A DNA stretch of 28,797 nt from a virus: the IMG/VR virus record IMGVR_UViG_3300038551_000082, positions 1 to 28,797 of that record. One strand, 5' to 3'. Below the pieces are notes generated by a model, which worked only from the letters and a program-made list of their open reading frames with translations, had not been told where the DNA came from and ran no database searches. A program made the translations under genes and the position numbers. The stretch's first letter is position 1. Each line of letters starts with the position of its first letter. Positions 6,671 to 13,178 of this stretch are shown here, in pieces.

Positions 6671-8575
6671 TCAGTCGTTTCGTGTCTGCGAGTACCCGAT
6701 CCCAGCCGCGGCGATGCGCCTGGCGATCGCCTGCTGAATCGTGTCGGCAGACATTTTATTGGCCTTTGATAGCAAGGATTTTGCAAGCTGCGGATTTACG
6801 AAGGCATCTCCGATGATGTCGACCACATCCTCCGATGCCCCGCGAACCAAGCTCGCCGGTATCATGCGGGTCAGGATATCCGCGGCCGCCGGCATGTCTC
6901 GCAGGCTGCCACCGGCCATGGCATTGCCGATCAGAGCAGCAATGCTGAGATTGCGATACGTCGCGGAATTCTTGGATGCCGCGCCCGCGATCATCTGGCC
7001 TCGCCGGAATTCCGCGCGCACATCATCGAGCGCCTTGCGCTGCGCATCGCTGAGCTTTGCCAGCTTCGGGCCGGATTCGAGTCTCCGCATTACGCCCTCG
7101 AAGATTCCTGGCATGAGCATGGGCTCTGGAATCGCGCCGATTGCGGTCTGTGCCCTGGAAACGGATTGGCGCATCGTGTCGTCGAAGATCTGCCGTCGCT
7201 CGGCGGCCTGAGATTTGCTAGCGAATGGCTCCATCCAATTCTTGCGATATCCAGGCATGCCGGTATCGATCACGTCATCGACGCCACGGATGACTTTGCG
7301 CATGAGCTTCTGCGCATTCGTCGACAGCCTCGTCTGCCTGCCCTCGATCATTCTGGTCTCGAGGATGTTGTTCAGCGTTTTCCGCATGCCGTTGTAGAGG
7401 TACCGAGGATCGGTCGACAGATCCGGGCCCTGAGGCACCCCATCTGGCCCATCCTTTGGACGCAGCCGATCGAGCTCGTGCCGTGCCGTGCTCAGTACTT
7501 TGCGAGATTCCTCGTCGCTGTATCGCGGCCTCGATGAGAGGTTCTGGAGCATATCATCGATGGCCGTCGAGTCGACGGGCTTCGCGGATCGCTCCATCTT
7601 CTGGATTACAGGGCGCAGGGATTTGTTGCGCTCCGCGATAATCGCCGCGCGCTCCTGCGGAAATTGCGCCTGCATGTGGCTCATGGCGGCTCTATTCGAT
7701 GCCTGCTCGGCACCGACGAACTTACCGGTTTGCCGGTGCATCTCGCGCACGGCATTGTGCGATGCCAGCAGACCCGGATCGAGCGAGAGCACGGCAGTTG
7801 GTTGCCTGTAGCCGCTCACCCTGGGCTCTGGAGCCATGGCCAGGGCTTTTGCCGCCGCTGCTGGATCATCTGCCAGTTCGCGCAGTGCCATCCCAGCGAT
7901 GTTCTTGCGCCCTGCCTCTGTTGCGAACTTGCCAAGCCCGGCTACCGCGCCGGCGCCACCAGTTGCCAGCGATGCCAGGATAGCAGCGGTTTGTTGCCCC
8001 GCCTGCCCAGCACCCAATTGCTCTGCACCCTCGGCGCCCATCGCGCCGGCAATGGCAGAGCCAGCCTGAGCCGCTGGCCTTGCTCCGAGCGTCGTGAGCA
8101 CATTTTTCAGCAGCGGGTTGTTGCCGATCCTGCCCAGAATGGTAAGAGCCGGAGCACCTGTGAGTGCAGCTCCCCCAGCTCCTGCCACGCTTTCGATCAT
8201 CTCTCCAGCCCGGTCCTCGGCCTTTGGAAGCAGGCCAGCGACCAGCCAGTCGATATTTTTGTCAGCCGTGTTTTGCGTGCCAAAAATCAACTGGGTAATC
8301 GGATCGGTAAACAGCGCGGGAAGGGCGAGCGCGCCCTTTGCCGCGCCGGTAACAGCACTACCCAGGTAAGGCAGCAATGCCTCTGCAGCGCCGGTTACTG
8401 CTTTCTGGTACTTCTTCAACAGCGAGGGGTCTACATTGGCGCCTGCCTGCCTGCCTGCCTGCCCGGGGCGGGTTGTTTCCCCTTGCCCTTGCCTTTGCGT
8501 TTTTGCCTCGACGGCTTGTTCTTGCAGCCCATTCGGTACCTCCTCGAGGTAATCGGCTCTAGAAAATTTAGCCAT
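6671..8575 (-). CDS. large virion protein, probable internal/ejection protein
   Basis: A 634-residue protein with a hydrophobic Ala/Gly-rich first half (about 55-225, with stretches like GSAIAGAMGAEGAEQLGAGQ) and a charged helical second half. This mix is typical of podovirus internal virion or DNA-transfer proteins, which insert into the host envelope during ejection. I cannot assign a named family. A diverged palindromic element encodes PGQAGRQAG at 37-45. The gene is followed after 12 bp by the tail fibre and preceded by a 153-bp gap with tRNA-like remnants. The ribosome site is weak (GGGTGG, rather distant), but the ATG is supported by the gap upstream. Confidence 0.68.
   Translation of the reverse strand: MAKFSRADYLEEVPNGLQEQAVEAKTQRQGQGETTRPGQAGRQAGANVDPSLLKKYQKAVTGAAEALLPYLGSAVTGAAKGALALPALFTDPITQLIFGTQNTADKNIDWLVAGLLPKAEDRAGEMIESVAGAGGAALTGAPALTILGRIGNNPLLKNVLTTLGARPAAQAGSAIAGAMGAEGAEQLGAGQAGQQTAAILASLATGGAGAVAGLGKFATEAGRKNIAGMALRELADDPAAAAKALAMAPEPRVSGYRQPTAVLSLDPGLLASHNAVREMHRQTGKFVGAEQASNRAAMSHMQAQFPQERAAIIAERNKSLRPVIQKMERSAKPVDSTAIDDMLQNLSSRPRYSDEESRKVLSTARHELDRLRPKDGPDGVPQGPDLSTDPRYLYNGMRKTLNNILETRMIEGRQTRLSTNAQKLMRKVIRGVDDVIDTGMPGYRKNWMEPFASKSQAAERRQIFDDTMRQSVSRAQTAIGAIPEPMLMPGIFEGVMRRLESGPKLAKLSDAQRKALDDVRAEFRRGQMIAGAASKNSATYRNLSIAALIGNAMAGGSLRDMPAAADILTRMIPASLVRGASEDVVDIIGDAFVNPQLAKSLLSKANKMSADTIQQAIARRIAAAGIGYSQTRND
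8452..8473. repeat. diverged palindromic element / CCTG tandem
   Basis: Four or five CCTG/CCTGC units followed by CCCGGGGCGGG resemble a type A copy whose left arm has expanded and whose right arm has drifted. It lies in the N-terminal linker of the ejection-type protein and is a weak family member. Confidence 0.45.
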
Positions 8576-8582
8576 GGTTATT

Positions 8583-8720
8583 ATGCCACCCGCCTCGGAC
8601 TCGAACCGTGGATCATGACATCTTCACTGACCGCAAATAGCCTGTCTGCCGACAGGCAGGCCGGAGTCGAACCGGCGGGATCTCATATGTTCCTGACCAC
8701 TGCACCTGCTGTGGGTCAAG
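8583..8720 (-). pseudogene. tRNA-like remnants (two T-arm motifs) in an intergenic gap
   Basis: On the minus strand this gap has two T-arm sequences, GGTTCGACTCC (about 8661-8671) and GGTTCGAGTCC (about 8594-8604). The first forms a full T stem, GCCGG/CCGGC, around TTCGACT. A D-arm-like GGTGCAGTGGTCA precedes it, but the D-loop to T-loop distance is about 9 bases too short for a tRNA, and I could not fold a complete acceptor stem for either. A type B palindrome sits directly after the first T arm. The best reading is two decayed tRNA genes, one disrupted or trimmed; a functional non-standard tRNA is less likely. Confidence 0.4.
8641..8660. repeat. palindromic element, type B, intergenic
   Basis: Perfect CCTGTCTGCCGACAGGCAGG. 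The perfect stem is CCTGTC/GACAGG around TGCC. It is one of the few copies outside coding sequence, placed where the acceptor stem of the tRNA-like remnant would continue. Confidence 0.92.
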
Positions 8721-8728
8721 GTAGCAAT

Positions 8729-9877
8729 TCATTTCCCGAGCAGCCTCTTTGCTGTCCCGGTGCCGAATACTTCATCGAACGAGCGCTCGAATTCAGCATC
8801 GCCGGCATTGGCCTTCAGAGCGGCGACTTCTTTTGCCGTAGGTGTCGGGTACATGTAATTCGGCACCTCCACCGTAAACAGGTCAGCTAGCTCTCCGTAC
8901 TCCGGCGCCCTACCGGCAAATTTCCTGATGCGATCATTGCCAAGCTCGATCAATCGCCGATTAATGCGCTTATTGAGATCTACATATTCCTGCAGCGATC
9001 GAGCTGTAAATTTACTCAGGTCGCCAGATTCGGCCATCGCCAGCAAGACTTGCTCGTGTTCCGTGATGTCACCTTGCTTGAGCATTTGAGATCGCGCCGA
9101 CACCTGTATCTTGGCAAGATCCTGCATGATGTTGCGGGTATTGGCCAGTCGCTCGCTTACGGTGTCGCCGGCAACGCCAAAGAAATCTGCGACTTGCAGC
9201 CCTGTCAGTGCAACGTTGCTCGCTGCTGGGCCGACGAATGCGCCCTTCGCGATCGATTTGTCGATTCGATCGAGCGACTCCCATGAGCTAAGTGCCGCAT
9301 CCATTCTTTTGCGGGTATCCTTAAAATCATCGACGATGGTCTCCGCGACCTTGCCACCAAGCTTTTCTCCCTCTTTTCCGAGCCCGATCGTCGGTGATAC
9401 CGTAATCTGCGATGGCATGGCCCGCCCAGCCTGTGCTTTGCGGATTGCCTGTGCTTCGGCCTCCGGTGATTGCACATCCAACCCATAGTAGCGGCTCAGT
9501 GCTTGCTCTCCCAGCTTTGGCGATGCTTGCATAAGCTGGCGATACTCCTGCGGGATCGATTGCAGAGCTTGCTCTTTGTATGCCTCGGCAGCTTGCTTCG
9601 TGCGATATTTCTCGACCAGCATCGTATCGAGCAAACGCTGCTGTTGCGACTCCTGGTTGGCTTGCATCTGCTTCAGGCCACCAGCAAGAGCTGGGCCGAA
9701 TTGGCCGCCTCGGTTGTACGAGTTGGCGATCATGCCCAGGCCGAGATTGACCAGTGGATGCGCCATGATCGCATCGATCTTGGATCTCCCCGCGGAGCCG
9801 ATCAACCCTTGCTGTGCCGTGAGCCTCGGATCGAGAAGGCCCATGAGCCGTGCGTCAGGCATCGAAGCATTAGGCAT
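8729..9877 (-). CDS. virion-associated protein, probable ejection protein
   Basis: A 382-residue protein of unnamed family. The first third is Gln-rich and helical (MQANQESQQQRLLDTMLVEK, likely coiled coil), the middle has a Gly/Ala stretch (KSIAKGAFVGPAASN), and the end is helical with ITEHEQVLLAMAESGDLSKF. Its position between the lysis/nuclease block and another large helical virion protein suggests an internal virion or DNA-transfer protein. The ATG at 9877 is chosen over the one at 9904: TTTGGAG lies at a good distance, and the overlap with the VRR-NUC gene shrinks to 8 bp. A second ATG shortly downstream is possible. Confidence 0.7.
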   Translation of the reverse strand: MPNASMPDARLMGLLDPRLTAQQGLIGSAGRSKIDAIMAHPLVNLGLGMIANSYNRGGQFGPALAGGLKQMQANQESQQQRLLDTMLVEKYRTKQAAEAYKEQALQSIPQEYRQLMQASPKLGEQALSRYYGLDVQSPEAEAQAIRKAQAGRAMPSQITVSPTIGLGKEGEKLGGKVAETIVDDFKDTRKRMDAALSSWESLDRIDKSIAKGAFVGPAASNVALTGLQVADFFGVAGDTVSERLANTRNIMQDLAKIQVSARSQMLKQGDITEHEQVLLAMAESGDLSKFTARSLQEYVDLNKRINRRLIELGNDRIRKFAGRAPEYGELADLFTVEVPNYMYPTPTAKEVAALKANAGDAEFERSFDEVFGTGTAKRLLGK

Positions 9878-10457
9878 CGAAAACTCCAAACAAATCAGAC
9901 ACATCAGTTACGAACATGCCAATACCTCCGGCCGATTTCACGGTCTCGAGGAATGCATATTGCTCGGCCTCTCTCAGCCCGGATGGCTTCTTCCAGCCAG
10001 GCCTCTTGCACTCGATGGCGAACATTTTCCCGGCCGTGGTAAGGCCCCAGAAATCCGTTAGCCGCATCTCCCGGCCACGCACGAACCGATAGAAATACAC
10101 CGGCGCATTAGAGGTATTGTACGCCATGCCGGAGTTTTGCCGCACCGCGAACAGCACGCCGCGAGCTCTGTACAAGTAGCTCGCAACAGCTGCCACAACA
10201 GGTGCTTCAGCGTGCTTCTTGCCGCCGCGTTGAGTCACGGTTTTGCTGCTCGGTTTGGCCTGCCTGCCTGCCTGTCCGGTAGGCAGGTCCGGTAGGCAGG
10301 CTGGTGTTGGCTTGCCTAACCATTCAGGTGCCGGCTTGCCCGCCAGCGTGCACATAGCAGTCAGCACAGATGTATTGGCTTCCATCGTTTGCTTGATGGA
10401 TTTCTGCTTCAATCCTTTGCCCTGTCTGCCGACAGGCAGGCTGCGCCCTGGCATCAT
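9870..10457 (-). CDS. VRR-NUC domain nuclease with palindromic-element insertions
   Basis: This 195-residue protein carries a VRR-NUC (PD-(D/E)XK) domain in residues 83-190: E84 in AEAPVVAAVASYL, an Asp in LTDFWG (D135), the ECK signature (E149, K151) and a helix glutamine (Q166). Phage VRR-NUC proteins act like Holliday-junction or structure-specific nucleases, probably in recombination or in resolving DNA before packaging. The fold starts only after residue 80. The first 80 residues are a low-complexity leader containing two palindromic insertions, LPVGRQG (7-13) and LPDLPTGQAGRQA (55-67). Start and upstream stop overlap as ATGA with the glucosaminidase gene, so the two are co-translated. 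Confidence 0.85.
   Translation of the reverse strand: MMPGRSLPVGRQGKGLKQKSIKQTMEANTSVLTAMCTLAGKPAPEWLGKPTPACLPDLPTGQAGRQAKPSSKTVTQRGGKKHAEAPVVAAVASYLYRARGVLFAVRQNSGMAYNTSNAPVYFYRFVRGREMRLTDFWGLTTAGKMFAIECKRPGWKKPSGLREAEQYAFLETVKSAGGIGMFVTDVSDLFGVFDA
10259..10300. repeat. nested palindromic element (type A inside type A)
   Basis: A perfect type A copy (10267-10287) interrupts another after base 8. Joining 10266 to 10288 restores a perfect 21-bp copy. Total 42 bp, in frame in the VRR-NUC gene leader. There is no duplicated target sequence at the junction. Confidence 0.94.
10421..10440. repeat. palindromic element, type B
   Basis: Perfect CCTGTCTGCCGACAGGCAGG, encoding LPVGRQ just after the start of the VRR-NUC protein. 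Confidence 0.92.
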
Positions 10458-11383
10458 GTTATCGACCTGTATATCCTGAGCACCTTATCGGCATACTCTG
10501 GATCTGTGGCATACCCGGCATTGTGGATGTTGCGGATATACCGCTCCGGATCGCCAGATGATGCAAGCGCGCCCTCGTATCTCTTGGAGCCTGTGATCAA
10601 TCTGGCGTAATCGGCAAACGATTCCTCGGGCGATTCGTAGGCTCGGAATTTCGCTCGTTCCTTGGCTGGAGCTCCGTCGCGGTACTCGGTGGTCGAAACC
10701 TCGGATGTATCTCCGCTCCACCCGCGCCCAGCCTTGATGTTGAAAAGGTTATTCCGCCCTGCCATGTGGCGGCCCCAGCCCGTTTCCAGCGCAGCTTGCG
10801 CCACGAGCATCTTGGGGTCGATGCCTATCTCGGCGCCTGCCGATTCGGCCATTGGCAGCAGGCTGCTCAGAAAGTCCTCGTGAGATACCGGCTTGCCCGG
10901 CTCGGCTGCTTTTGGTGCGGCCGGCACTGGAAGAAGCCCAGCAGCAGGTCCGGTAGTCAGGCCAGCAGGCTCCGCCTCGGAGATACCAGAGCCTGCCTGG
11001 CCGATACCTGCCTGTCCGGTAGGCAGGGGCATGCCACCAAAGACAAGCAATGACAATAGATCATCATAGGATAGCCCGCCAGTCGTCATTGTATCTAGCG
11101 TGCCACCTGCCTGTCCGGTAGGCAGGGGGAACGAGTCATCATCACGCTGCGATAGTAGATCTGGAATGGATGCGCTGGGTGATGTAACGGCAGGGATCAG
11201 CCCGGTCGTGCGCTGCACCGGAGCGTATGGCAGTGGCTGCCTGCCTGTCCGGCCTGCCTGTCCGGTAGGCAGGTAGGCAGGTGATGGGCGGCCTAATAAA
11301 CCCTGTCTGCCGACAGGCAGGCGCCCGATCAGCCCGCGCGGCAAAGCATTAGTAATCAATCCACCACTCGTAGTGGTTGCCAT
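10454..11383 (-). CDS. FlgJ-like glucosaminidase (peptidoglycan hydrolase)
   Basis: A 309-residue cell-wall enzyme. The C-terminal part (about 160-309) is a glucosaminidase/FlgJ-type domain: MLVAQAALETGWG holds the catalytic Glu, followed by NLFNIKAGRGWSGD, a strand with TTEYRDG, KFRAYESPEESFADYARLI, and the ending NAGYATDPEYADKVLRIY, all characteristic. It should cut glycan strands, either as part of the lysis set or as a virion hydrolase. The first 150 residues are a Pro/Gly linker containing four palindromic sites (five copies, LPVGRQG and LPTGQAG peptides). The ATG at 11383 is preferred over 11473 because GGAAG lies upstream and the 5' extension overlaps the M15 peptidase gene heavily. 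It overlaps that gene by 35 bp. Confidence 0.88.
   Translation of the reverse strand: MATTTSGGLITNALPRGLIGRLPVGRQGLLGRPSPAYLPTGQAGRTGRQPLPYAPVQRTTGLIPAVTSPSASIPDLLSQRDDDSFPLPTGQAGGTLDTMTTGGLSYDDLLSLLVFGGMPLPTGQAGIGQAGSGISEAEPAGLTTGPAAGLLPVPAAPKAAEPGKPVSHEDFLSSLLPMAESAGAEIGIDPKMLVAQAALETGWGRHMAGRNNLFNIKAGRGWSGDTSEVSTTEYRDGAPAKERAKFRAYESPEESFADYARLITGSKRYEGALASSGDPERYIRNIHNAGYATDPEYADKVLRIYRSIT
11007..11027. repeat. palindromic element, type A, with a half copy beside it
   Basis: Perfect type A. CCTGCCTGGCCG (10992-11003), 3 bp before it, looks like a drifted left half of another copy. Together they encode LPTGQAGIGQAG in the glucosaminidase linker. Confidence 0.9.
11106..11126. repeat. palindromic element, type A
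   Basis: Perfect type A (arms CCTGCCT/AGGCAGG, loop GTCCGGT), encoding LPTGQAG in the glucosaminidase linker. Confidence 0.94.
11240..11281. repeat. nested palindromic element (type A inside type A, near the centre)
   Basis: A perfect inner copy (11253-11273) lies after base 13 of the outer copy; joining 11252 to 11274 restores a perfect type A. Total 42 bp, encoding YLPTGQAGRTGRQ in the glucosaminidase linker. This is the clearest case, because both copies are free of mismatches. Confidence 0.95.
11302..11321. repeat. palindromic element, type B
   Basis: Perfect CCTGTCTGCCGACAGGCAGG, 20 bp downstream of the nested site, encoding LPVGRQG near the N-terminus of the glucosaminidase. Confidence 0.92.
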
Positions 11384-11681
11384 CGTTGAATCTTCCGCCC
11401 CAGATACCTCCTTGCGCTTCCCAGAAGCAGCCAAGCTGGGCGTGATCTTCTGTGGCGACCAGCAATTTACCATCCTTGAATAGATTGAGATCTATCGCAA
11501 GCCGCTGTTTGTGCTTGCTGTTTTTCGCCCCATAGCCTTTTGACTCGCCCATGGCTCCAAATATTCTTTGATCGCGGTAGGCATCGCCAATAGTTACCTC
11601 GTACCCGAGCTCGAATGCCCTGTTGATCAGTGCTGGTAGTGCTCGAGCGAACTCTACTTGTTTATCTCTCAGTGTGCTCAT
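11349..11681 (-). CDS. M15-type L-alanyl-D-glutamate peptidase endolysin
   Basis: A compact 110-residue VanY/M15-type zinc peptidase, the fold used by many phage endolysins to cut peptidoglycan peptides. The metal site is clear: H57 and D64 in SKHKQRLAIDLNLF and H103 in GNHYEW, with DAYRDQRIFGAMG as the preceding conserved region. There is no signal peptide, so export would need a holin or it is carried in the virion. Its ATG overlaps the upstream gene's TGA (ATGA), and its end overlaps the glucosaminidase start, so two wall enzymes of different specificity are made together. Family assignment is firm. Confidence 0.9.
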   Translation of the reverse strand: MSTLRDKQVEFARALPALINRAFELGYEVTIGDAYRDQRIFGAMGESKGYGAKNSKHKQRLAIDLNLFKDGKLLVATEDHAQLGCFWEAQGGIWGGRFNDGNHYEWWIDY

Positions 11682-12298
11682 ATCAATCCGGCCATTTTTA
11701 GTTTCTGGATGCCATATGGATCAGGCATGCCAGGATACTTGTATTTTGGATTCCCGAGCAAGGCCTGGTATGGCGATGGCTGTTGCTTGGCCATCAGATC
11801 CATGAACCGCTCTTGCTGTTGTTGTTGCTGAGCAGCGCCGGATTGCCGCATCGGTCCCATCGATGTGATATCGCGGTTGATGGTGGAGGGCGTACTCGCC
11901 TTCGGCGCCATCATGCCCATGCCCATGCTCATCAATGGCAGTGTTTTGGCAGCCGTACCCAGCGATGGAGGCAGCACCTGTGCTACGCTGGGCGCGGCAA
12001 TTCCAGCCGCGGCTCCTGTAGCACCGAGCCCAGCCGTGCCGAACTCTCCTGTCTGCGCCGCCAACATCCCGGCCTGCTGCGCGCCCATGCCACCCAAACC
12101 AGCGTAGCTCGGCGCGGCCAATAATCCGCCGAGCCCACCACCTTCGGCAACGGAGGCGCCCATCGCTCCGAGCGCTGGCCCCGCGGCCCAACCGCCAAGA
12201 GCTCCGAGCGCGGCGCCAGCAACCGGATTGTCCTCGTTCATGGCCGCGCCGATCCCAGCGCCGGCGATAACCGGAATGAATGGTATCGCAGCGCTCAT
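11678..12298 (-). CDS. Gly/Ala-rich membrane-active virion-type protein
   Basis: This 206-residue protein of no recognised family starts with a hydrophobic glycine-zipper stretch (IPVIAGAGIGAAM, then VAGAALGALGGWAAGPALGA), continues Ala/Gly/Met-rich to about 135 and ends in a polar tail with a Gln run (AQQQQQQERFMDLM). It could be an internal virion protein that inserts in membranes during ejection, or a holin-like protein given the endolysin gene immediately downstream; the tail and length fit a virion protein better. ATGA overlaps link it to the genes on both sides. Confidence 0.62.
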   Translation of the reverse strand: MSAAIPFIPVIAGAGIGAAMNEDNPVAGAALGALGGWAAGPALGAMGASVAEGGGLGGLLAAPSYAGLGGMGAQQAGMLAAQTGEFGTAGLGATGAAAGIAAPSVAQVLPPSLGTAAKTLPLMSMGMGMMAPKASTPSTINRDITSMGPMRQSGAAQQQQQQERFMDLMAKQQPSPYQALLGNPKYKYPGMPDPYGIQKLKMAGLI

Positions 12299-12621
12299 TT
12301 CTTGTCCTCTTCTTTCGGTGCCGGAGGCTGCGCGTAGACCATGCTCATCGTTTTCGGGTCCCAGACGATCGATGGCTGGCCGATCGGAATGCCAGTCGGC
12401 CCAGTTGGCATCGGAATCAGCCCGATCGCCTGCGCCGTGCCCTTTGGGATATTCCCGGCCCCAGCCCCGCTGTACAGCGCTTGCAGCGTGGCAAGCAACT
12501 GCTGAGCTCCACCTGGGTACATCGCTTGCATGCGCGCATTCGGTTGCTGCGATGCGATCAGTGGCGAAACATAGCCACCAGCCAAGTTATTCATCGGGTT
12601 GTAAGGCGCTGCCGTGCCCAT
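12295..12621 (-). CDS. small Gln/Pro-rich phage protein
   Basis: A 108-residue protein of unknown role. It is rich in Gln, Pro, Gly and Met (NPMNNLAGGYVSPLIASQQ, GLIPMPTGPTGIPIGQ) and ends in the charged EEDKK. The ATG at 12621 with a perfect GGAGG upstream is preferred over the GTG-type extension to 12642. Its stop overlaps the next start (ATGA). The neighbours are similarly low-complexity proteins in one operon, which suggests a set of virion or assembly proteins rather than enzymes. Confidence 0.65.
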   Translation of the reverse strand: MGTAAPYNPMNNLAGGYVSPLIASQQPNARMQAMYPGGAQQLLATLQALYSGAGAGNIPKGTAQAIGLIPMPTGPTGIPIGQPSIVWDPKTMSMVYAQPPAPKEEDKK

Positions 12622-12623
12622 GC

Positions 12624-13178
12624 TTACCTCCGGCCCAACCACGGATTGTAATACGTCTGCGGGTATTCTTCGTCTTCGTCTTGCTGGCGCGACGACAGCG
12701 GCATTGGAATTCCGGTCGCCGCTGTAATGTCGCTCGAGAAATCAGGCAGGAATTTCGGCACGTATGGCGGCATGTACGGTTGTTGTGGAGGTTGCGTTGG
12801 CGGCTGCCAATTTTGTAACCAGTTCCGCAGCACGCCAGCATTCGGATATGGCGGACGATTCACCGGGCCTTGGGCGCCAAATCCAGGGATAGGGAATACT
12901 CCTGGGCCAGATGCTCCTATCCCTACTCCAGGACGCCCTATGCCGGGAGTTGCCGCAGCGGCAGATGCGACCGGGAACCCGCGCTGCGCCCGAGTTTTTG
13001 CCCGGTTGGCGATGGCGCTCTCTGCAGCCGCTCTCTGTGCCTGCGCAGTCTGTGCCTGCGTGCGCATCGGCGAGGCTGCTCCGCCGGCGGCTCCAACGAT
13101 GCTGCGAACATCCGTAGGAGTTACCGCTCCGCCACCGAGCAAGCCCGACTGTACCAGTGCTGAGGATGATGTGCTCAT
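12624..13178 (-). CDS. Pro/Gln-rich phage protein
   Basis: A 184-residue protein with an Ala/Gln helical segment (MRTQAQTAQAQRAAAESAIA), a Gly/Pro region (GIGRPGVGIGASGPGVFPIP) and a Pro/Tyr/Gln-rich end (PPTQPPQQPYMPPYVPKF), so it is largely disordered. No family is recognised. The frame is open to 13415 upstream, but that part is the antisense-like shadow of the next gene; the ATG at 13178 overlaps the upstream stop as ATGA and is the likely start. It lies in the same operon as the other low-complexity virion-type genes. Confidence 0.62.
   Translation of the reverse strand: MSTSSSALVQSGLLGGGAVTPTDVRSIVGAAGGAASPMRTQAQTAQAQRAAAESAIANRAKTRAQRGFPVASAAAATPGIGRPGVGIGASGPGVFPIPGFGAQGPVNRPPYPNAGVLRNWLQNWQPPTQPPQQPYMPPYVPKFLPDFSSDITAATGIPMPLSSRQQDEDEEYPQTYYNPWLGRR

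Noticed and set aside
7664-8890. Long plus-strand reading frame of 408 codons
   Set aside because: It lies antisense to the ejection-type gene and across the tRNA-like gap, has no ribosome site at its start, and its translation is rich in Cys, Arg and Ser without a recognisable pattern, as expected of a shadow frame in GC-rich sequence.
10314-10320. GCCTAAC, an attC R''-like box near the VRR-NUC palindromes
   Set aside because: It is inside a coding frame and no matching L boxes or GTTRRRY partner lie at a suitable distance.
10259-11321. Possible CRISPR array in the repeat-rich lysis region
   Set aside because: Repeats are short palindromes at irregular distances within genes, there are no uniform spacers, and no cas gene is present (the Cas4-like nuclease is of the phage DUF2800 type).
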